Origin: Acidobacteriota bacterium
GTDB taxonomy: Bacteria; Acidobacteriota; Blastocatellia; RBC074
Assembly (NCBI GenBank): GCA_018269055.1
Contig: JAFDVI010000016.1
Span: 1-64,000 of the forward strand
Length of the DNA: 64,000 bases
Direction: 5' to 3'
Below, one piece after another: positions 59,792 to 64,000 of this stretch; within the stretch, counting starts at the first letter, position 1, and the number at the start of each line of letters is the position of its first letter. A model generated the notes under the pieces. That model saw only the letters and a program-made list of their open reading frames with translations, searched no databases and had not been told where the DNA came from. Both the position numbers and the translations under genes were made by a program.

Positions 59792-61138
59792 TCAGCGCCC
59801 AATCGCAAACAAATCGTGTTCGCCGCGTATGAACATCATCCCGCCGGAAATTGCAGGCGTCGCCATCAACAATTGACCGATGCTGTTTTTGCCGAGCAGT
59901 TCAAATTTCTCTCCGGCCTTGACAATAAAAATATCGCCGTCTTCGCTGGGCAGGTAAATCTTGTCGTCGGATGCCACGGGCGAGCCGCTGAAGCCGCTGC
60001 CTTGATGGGGAATTCGTTGCTGGTATTTTTCTTCGCCGGTTGCCAGATCGAAGCACGTGAAGATGCCTTCGTTTTTCAGCACATACAGCAATCCCTGATA
60101 AATCAGCGGCGTCGGCATGTACGAACCGATTTTCTGGCGGCTCCAGGCGATTTGCTGGCTGGAGGTTTTGTCTTTGGGCAAAGTGATGTCACCGCTGGCT
60201 CCGGCGCGAACCACATACACCGGCGCGGTCGGACGGCGTCCGCTGGCGACGACAATCAGGTCACCGGAAAAGATCGGCGTCGGCGCAGTGATGTTGGAAC
60301 TGTCGCCCAAGCGCCACAATTCTTTGCCCGTGTCAGGATCGTTGCCGCGTATGAAATTCGGCGCGTTGGTGATCAATTCAGCCCGCGCTTTGCTTTGGTA
60401 AACTGTCGGCGTCGCCCACGAAGGCATTTCGGTGCGGTCAGTCTTCCAAACGGTTTCGCCGGTTTTGATGTTGATGCCCATCAGGAAATCTTCCTTGGAC
60501 GTGTCGCACTGCACGATGACCAGGTCTTTGTAAATGATCGGCGAACTGGCCGTGCCCCATTCGTATTCCGGCAAATCGTACGCGCCAACATCCAACCGCC
60601 CCAGGTCTTTTTTCCAAACCAGTTTGCCTTTCATATCGAAGGCGTAGAGTCCTTGGGAGCCGAAAAACGCGACCACATAGCGGCCATCCGTCGCAGGCGA
60701 AGAACTGGCGTAAGTGGATTTGACGTGGCGCTTTTCCTTCGGCACACCTTCGTAGGCGACTTTGTCCCAGAGAATCTTGCCGGTCTTTTTGTCCAGACAA
60801 AACACTTTCCACTGATGAACGGATTTATCTTCCGAAGCGTCGCCCGCGCCGTACAATCCCGGTTTGAACTTGGCGTCGGGCAAACTGCTGATGGCGGAAG
60901 TAACAAAAACCTTGTCTTCCCACACGATGGGGCTGGAATGCGCCAAGCCCGGAATCCGAACTTTCCATTTGATCGCCGTTCCCTTTTCCACGTCCCAGGC
61001 GTCGGGCAGGTTTTGGCCATCAGCAATTCCGGAAGCCTGATTGCCTCGGAAGGAAGGCCAGTTGTCTTTGGTGGATTGTTTTTGAGCGACTGCAGGAACG
61101 AAAAGCAGGTACAACAAGCAAAAAATCCGAAGTTTCAT
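59792..61138 (-). CDS. Exported PQQ-like beta-propeller protein
   Basis: 448 residues with a signal peptide ([16 protein letters not shown]). The mature start [16 protein letters not shown] and repeated blades [33 protein letters not shown] and [11 protein letters not shown] identify a PQQ_2/BamB-like propeller close to the 13784-15028 protein in layout. No cytochrome or classical quinoprotein catalytic pair is evident. It begins 44 bp after the second coiled-coil gene and may share its transcript. Confidence 0.87.
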   Translation of the reverse strand: MKLRIFCLLYLLFVPAVAQKQSTKDNWPSFRGNQASGIADGQNLPDAWDVEKGTAIKWKVRIPGLAHSSPIVWEDKVFVTSAISSLPDAKFKPGLYGAGDASEDKSVHQWKVFCLDKKTGKILWDKVAYEGVPKEKRHVKSTYASSSPATDGRYVVAFFGSQGLYAFDMKGKLVWKKDLGRLDVGAYDLPEYEWGTASSPIIYKDLVIVQCDTSKEDFLMGINIKTGETVWKTDRTEMPSWATPTVYQSKARAELITNAPNFIRGNDPDTGKELWRLGDSSNITAPTPIFSGDLIVVASGRRPTAPVYVVRAGASGDITLPKDKTSSQQIAWSRQKIGSYMPTPLIYQGLLYVLKNEGIFTCFDLATGEEKYQQRIPHQGSGFSGSPVASDDKIYLPSEDGDIFIVKAGEKFELLGKNSIGQLLMATPAISGGMMFIRGEHDLFAIGR

Positions 61139-61182
61139 GGAGGTTTTCCGGTTGGATAACAGGTTGAAGGTGAATAAAAGGC

Positions 61183-61428
61183 TTATTTGGAAGCTGGCGT
61201 CAATCGCCGTTCAAACTGCAACAAGGTGTTTTGCAACTGAAGCACGAGTTTTTCGCGCTCGTGCTTCTCTTCGCTTTCAATCCGTTCGAGCTTCGCTTCC
61301 AGTTTATGCAGCAGAAGCGTCAGAGAATGATACTGCTGGCGCAACTCCTTAATCTCGGCTCGTTGGCGCTGCAGGTCTTCATTGATTGTAAAAACTTGCC
61401 TAAACAGTTCGAAGAGTTGTTTCCACAT
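61183..61428 (-). CDS. Small coiled-coil protein B next to selD
   Basis: 81 residues from ATG 61428 (GGGAGGGCGCG before it); the longer start at 61461 is less likely. The sequence [20 protein letters not shown] continues into a heptad-rich coiled coil ([20 protein letters not shown]) rich in Glu, Lys and Leu. No signal, membrane span or known family. Its ATG lies 29 bp inside the preceding coiled-coil gene, indicating coupling. Confidence 0.7.
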   Translation of the reverse strand: MWKQLFELFRQVFTINEDLQRQRAEIKELRQQYHSLTLLLHKLEAKLERIESEEKHEREKLVLQLQNTLLQFERRLTPASK

Positions 61429-61618
61429 CGCGCCCTCCCAGCTTCCGCTCCAGGTCTGCAAGCAGGATGTTTGTTTGTGCTTTCAGACGCTCGATCTCCA
61501 TCCAATCATGCTCTTTCTGTTCATTCGCCTTTCGCATGGCGGCAAGCATTTGCTCGATTTGTTCGTCCAATTCAAGTGCTTCCTTTTCTGTCAAACCGAG
61601 TTTAAGCAGGTTTTCCAT
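61400..61618 (-). CDS. Small coiled-coil protein A next to selD
   Basis: 72 residues from ATG 61618 with AGGAGGTGTTT upstream (in-frame GTG at 61624 rejected). MENLLKLGLTEKEALELDEQ and later EQKEHDWMEIERLKAQTNIL predict a helical hairpin or coiled coil. Family not recognised. It follows the selD stop by 31 bp and overlaps coiled-coil gene B, so selD, A and B form a cluster. Confidence 0.72.
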   Translation of the reverse strand: MENLLKLGLTEKEALELDEQIEQMLAAMRKANEQKEHDWMEIERLKAQTNILLADLERKLGGRDVETTLRTV

Positions 61619-61649
61619 AAACACCTCCTGCGCAAAGTGTACCGCGTTC

Positions 61650-62687
61650 TCAAATCACAACCAACGACCGCCTGCCTTTGTTCGTCACGCGCCCGATGAT
61701 AGCGGCGTCCGCGTAAGTTTCTCGCAACCGAGCCAGAAGCGCGTCCGCTTGATCCGCAGCAATGCAAATCAGCATGCCTCCCGCGGTTTGCGGGTCGAAA
61801 AGCAAACTGGCAGTTTCTTTGGTGATGTCTGTGTCAATGAAAACGTCATCGCCGACGTATTCGCGGTTTTTCTTGTCGCCGGAAGTCAGCATCTTTCGGC
61901 GCGCCATTTCCATCGCGCCGTGAATCAGTGGCACAGTCGCCGCCTTGATTTCAATTGTCACGCCGCTTGCTTTGGCCAATTCCCAGGCGTGTCCCATCAA
62001 CCCAAATCCCGTGATGTCAGTTGCCCCACGAACACCAAATTCCTGCATGGCTTCGGCGGCTTTCCGTCCGGGAGTGAGCATCGTTGCCAGCGACGCGGCG
62101 GCGGTTGCGGCGTCCGCTTTTTCAAACTTGATGCCTGTGGAAATAACGCCGGTGCCGATGGGTTTGGTCAAAATCAAAACATCGCCTGGGCGCGCGCCGG
62201 AATTCGCCGCAACCTTGTCGGGATGAATTATTCCTGTCACGGCGTAGCCAAACATAATTTGATCATTGTCCACGCTGTGACCACCGACCAGCGTGACGCC
62301 GTTTTCGATCAGCACCGACAACCCGCCGCGCATGATTTCGCCCAGGATCGAATACTCGACGCCTTTTTTCGGGAAACAGGTGATGGCCATCGCGGTGATT
62401 GGCGTTCCGCCCATCGCCCACACGTCGTTGATTGAATTCAGCGCGGCGATGCGTCCGTAATCAAACGGGTCGTCCACGATTGGCGTGAAAAAATCCACGG
62501 TTTGAACTACGGCCAGATCATCGCGGAGTTTATACACTCCGGCGTCGTCGGCGGTGTCAAAGCCGACTAGCAGATTCGGATTGTCGGGTTGTCGAGGTAA
62601 CCCGCTCAAAACTTGAGCGAGCGCGCCAGGCGCTAGTTTCGACGCTCAACCCGCACAATCAACCAATTGGGTCAACCGTTTTGCCAT
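61650..62687 (-). CDS. selD: Selenide, water dikinase SelD, selenocysteine-containing (in-frame TGA)
   Basis: 345 residues when the TGA at 62646-62648 is read as selenocysteine 14. SelD makes selenophosphate from selenide and ATP. The region upstream of the apparent start (TTG 62609) is in frame and conserved: M-A-K-R-L-T-Q-L-V, then [18 protein letters not shown], where U replaces the catalytic Cys of the SelD motif GCxSK, followed by the Gly-rich [13 protein letters not shown]. Later motifs [52 protein letters not shown] and DPQTAGGM are intact. Many bacterial SelD proteins are selenoproteins at this position. Without UGA decoding the protein would lack its active-site loop. It supplies selenophosphate for senB nearby. 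Confidence 0.93.
62614..62648 (-). promoter_or_regulatory. Bacterial SECIS-like hairpin at the selD UGA
   Basis: The 35 bases starting with the UGA itself fold into an outer stem UGAGCG/CGCUCA, a one-sided 8-base internal bulge and an upper stem AGCGC/GCGCU closing the loop CUGGC. Bacterial SECIS elements sit directly after the UGA and present a small G-containing loop to SelB, which this satisfies. Confidence 0.65.
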
Positions 62688-62704
62688 TGCTTCTGAAAAA
62701 GATG

Positions 62705-62792
62705 GAGGGATACGGGGACGGAGAGATTGAGGGGTAAGGGGCTACCAAAAGAGCTTCCCAATTCCCTCAATCCCTCAATCTCCCCATCCCTC
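62705..62792. repeat. Imperfect inverted repeat between recA and selD
   Basis: Arms 62705-62733 and 62764-62792 are made of GAGGGA/GATTGAGGG units and their complements, with an indel. It may terminate recA transcription; low-complexity composition suggests a slippage-prone repeat. Confidence 0.75.
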
Positions 62793-62799
62793 TTTCTCT

Positions 62800-63891
62800 C
62801 TACTCGTCCGATTTCGCAGCGCGTTTGGCTGCCGCTTTTTCCGCCGGTTTTTCCGCAGCAGTTTCGCCAGCCGCAGGCGCTGCCGGTTGCAGTTTGCCGA
62901 TGCCCAGCGCGGCGCGGACTTCTGCTTCAATGCGAGCGCAAAGCTCTTTGTTCTCCTTCAGCGTGTTCTTGGCGTTTTCGCGGCCTTGCCCCAGCCGTTC
63001 GCCTTTGTAAGAAAACCACGCGCCGGATTTGTCCACAATCTTGTTTTCGACGCCGATGTCAATGATCTCGCCGTATTTCGAAATGCCTTCGCCGTACATA
63101 ATGTCGAACTCGGCTTCGCGGAATGGCGGCGCAACTTTGTTTTTCACGACTTTGACTTTGGTGCGATTGCCAATGACGCTGTCTCCGTCTTTGATCTGCG
63201 TGATGCGGCGAATATCCAATCGCGCTGACGAGTAAAATTTCAGCGCGCGTCCGCCAGTCGTGGTTTCGGGCGACCCGAACATGACGCCGATCTTTTCGCG
63301 GATTTGGTTGATGAAGATCAAACAGGTGTTGGATTTGTTAACGACGGCCGTCAGTTTGCGCAGCGCCTGGGACATCAAGCGTGCCTGCAAACCCGGCAAA
63401 CTGTCGCCCATTTCGCCTTCCAGTTCGGCGCGCGGAGTCAACGCCGCGACCGAATCCACTACCAAAACATCAACCGCGTTTGAGCGCACCAGCGATTCGG
63501 TGATTTCCAGCGCCTGTTCGCCCGAATCGGGTTGGGAAATGAATAGGTTGTCAATGTCCACGCCGAGCTTTCTAGCGTAAATCGCATCCAGGGCGTGTTC
63601 GGCGTCAACGTAAGCCGCGATGCCTCCGGCTTTCTGCGCTTCGGCGACAATGTGCAGCGCCAGCGTAGTTTTCCCGGAGCTTTCCGGGCCAAAGACTTCA
63701 ATAATTCTTCCGCGTGGAACCCCGCCGACACCCAGCGCCGCATCAATACCGATGCTGGAAGTGGAAATGACCGGGACTTCTTCGTTCACGTGGTCGCCCA
63801 GTCGCATCACAGTGCCTTTGCCGAATTGCTTTTCCAGATTTGCCAGAGCAGCCTCGACAGCTTTCATCTTCTCACTTTTTTCAACTGCCAT
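62800..63891 (-). CDS. recA: Recombinase RecA
   Basis: 363 residues. RecA forms filaments on single-stranded DNA for homologous recombination and SOS co-protease activity. Walker A GPESSGKT (68-75), the MAW signature region [14 protein letters not shown], the L1/L2-adjacent [16 protein letters not shown] and [19 protein letters not shown] are all intact. The C-terminal tail is Ala/Glu/Lys-rich ([20 protein letters not shown]), acidic-basic and low complexity, as in many RecA proteins. I saw no convincing LexA box in the 109 bp remaining to the window end. Confidence 0.98.
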   Translation of the reverse strand: MAVEKSEKMKAVEAALANLEKQFGKGTVMRLGDHVNEEVPVISTSSIGIDAALGVGGVPRGRIIEVFGPESSGKTTLALHIVAEAQKAGGIAAYVDAEHALDAIYARKLGVDIDNLFISQPDSGEQALEITESLVRSNAVDVLVVDSVAALTPRAELEGEMGDSLPGLQARLMSQALRKLTAVVNKSNTCLIFINQIREKIGVMFGSPETTTGGRALKFYSSARLDIRRITQIKDGDSVIGNRTKVKVVKNKVAPPFREAEFDIMYGEGISKYGEIIDIGVENKIVDKSGAWFSYKGERLGQGRENAKNTLKENKELCARIEAEVRAALGIGKLQPAAPAAGETAAEKPAEKAAAKRAAKSDE

Positions 63892-64000
63892 GTTCTTAGC
63901 CCCTTTTCAGTTAAACGATCCCCGCTTCCTGAACTTCATGCATGAAGCCAAGCGACGGCGATTCGGTTGACGCCATACCCGCTAAATTGTTACCCGCCTG

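Noticed and set aside
58238-61159. Long plus-strand frames at 58238-59509 and 59759-61159
   Set aside because: Both are exact antisense shadows of the MerA-like and PQQ genes, whose motifs are unambiguous.
62646-62648. selD considered as a pseudogene broken by a stop codon
   Set aside because: The TGA is exactly at the catalytic Sec/Cys codon, upstream codons are conserved in frame, a hairpin follows, and the rest of the gene is intact.

Overview
The window most likely comes from an Acidobacteriota chromosome, probably near class Blastocatellia. This is an inference from gene content: two large MacB-like permeases of the acidobacterial duplicated orphan permease type, an Oar-like TonB-dependent receptor with a carboxypeptidase-regulatory domain, a PSCyt1/DUF1549/DUF1553 protein, several exported PQQ-propeller proteins and many exported alpha/beta-hydrolases. 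No rRNA or tRNA gene, CRISPR array or insertion sequence was seen. Most genes are on the minus strand.

Layout. 0.4-5.2 kb: hpnH (hopanoid side chain), a bacilliredoxin, a glutamate-cysteine-ligase-like protein fused to CBS domains, and miaA preceded by a tiny membrane-peptide ORF. 5.3-8.3 kb: a 983-residue orphan. 8.4-15.9 kb: a compact minus-strand run with GH29 fucosidase, zinc-thioredoxin, PSCyt/PSD1 protein (with an in-frame 9-bp microsatellite), PQQ propeller, GNAT and VOC proteins. 16-18.6 kb: a BrnT/BrnA toxin-antitoxin pair, an EhpF-like adenylate-forming enzyme, a 200-bp multi-hairpin repeat and a YhhQ-type queuosine-precursor transporter.

18.8-39 kb: the most system-like region. 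A MalT-type LuxR regulator, a TonB/Oar receptor and ten closely packed co-directional genes encode almost exclusively exported proteins: carboxylesterase, three other alpha/beta-hydrolases, DUF6351 protein, PHB-depolymerase-like esterase, cupin, cytochrome c-PQQ dehydrogenase resembling polyvinyl-alcohol dehydrogenase, DUF3089 hydrolase and an M28/PA-like peptidase. It looks like a locus for attacking an ester-rich or hydroxylated polymer; the substrate is unknown.

39-49 kb: an esterase with a coupled hypothetical gene, SMP-30 lactonase, ThiS, a small repeat-containing secreted protein, an FGE/SUMF1-domain protein and a Ser/Thr kinase, then an NtrY-like kinase and NtrC-like regulator. 49-54.7 kb: an ABC exporter (ATPase plus two MacB-like permeases). 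Upstream of it are a sigma-54-like -24/-12 element and, about 120 bp from the predicted start, a 14-bp dyad, suggesting that the adjacent NtrC-like protein drives the exporter.

55-62.7 kb: a sulfotransferase, then a selenium region: senB and senA (selenoneine biosynthesis), a MerA/LPD-like flavoenzyme, a PQQ propeller, two small coiled-coil proteins and selD. selD is itself a selenoprotein gene: its catalytic codon is an in-frame TGA (62646-62648, minus strand) followed by a SECIS-like hairpin, so ordinary ORF calling loses its first 26 residues. recA closes the window. Several families of intergenic inverted repeats are scattered throughout.
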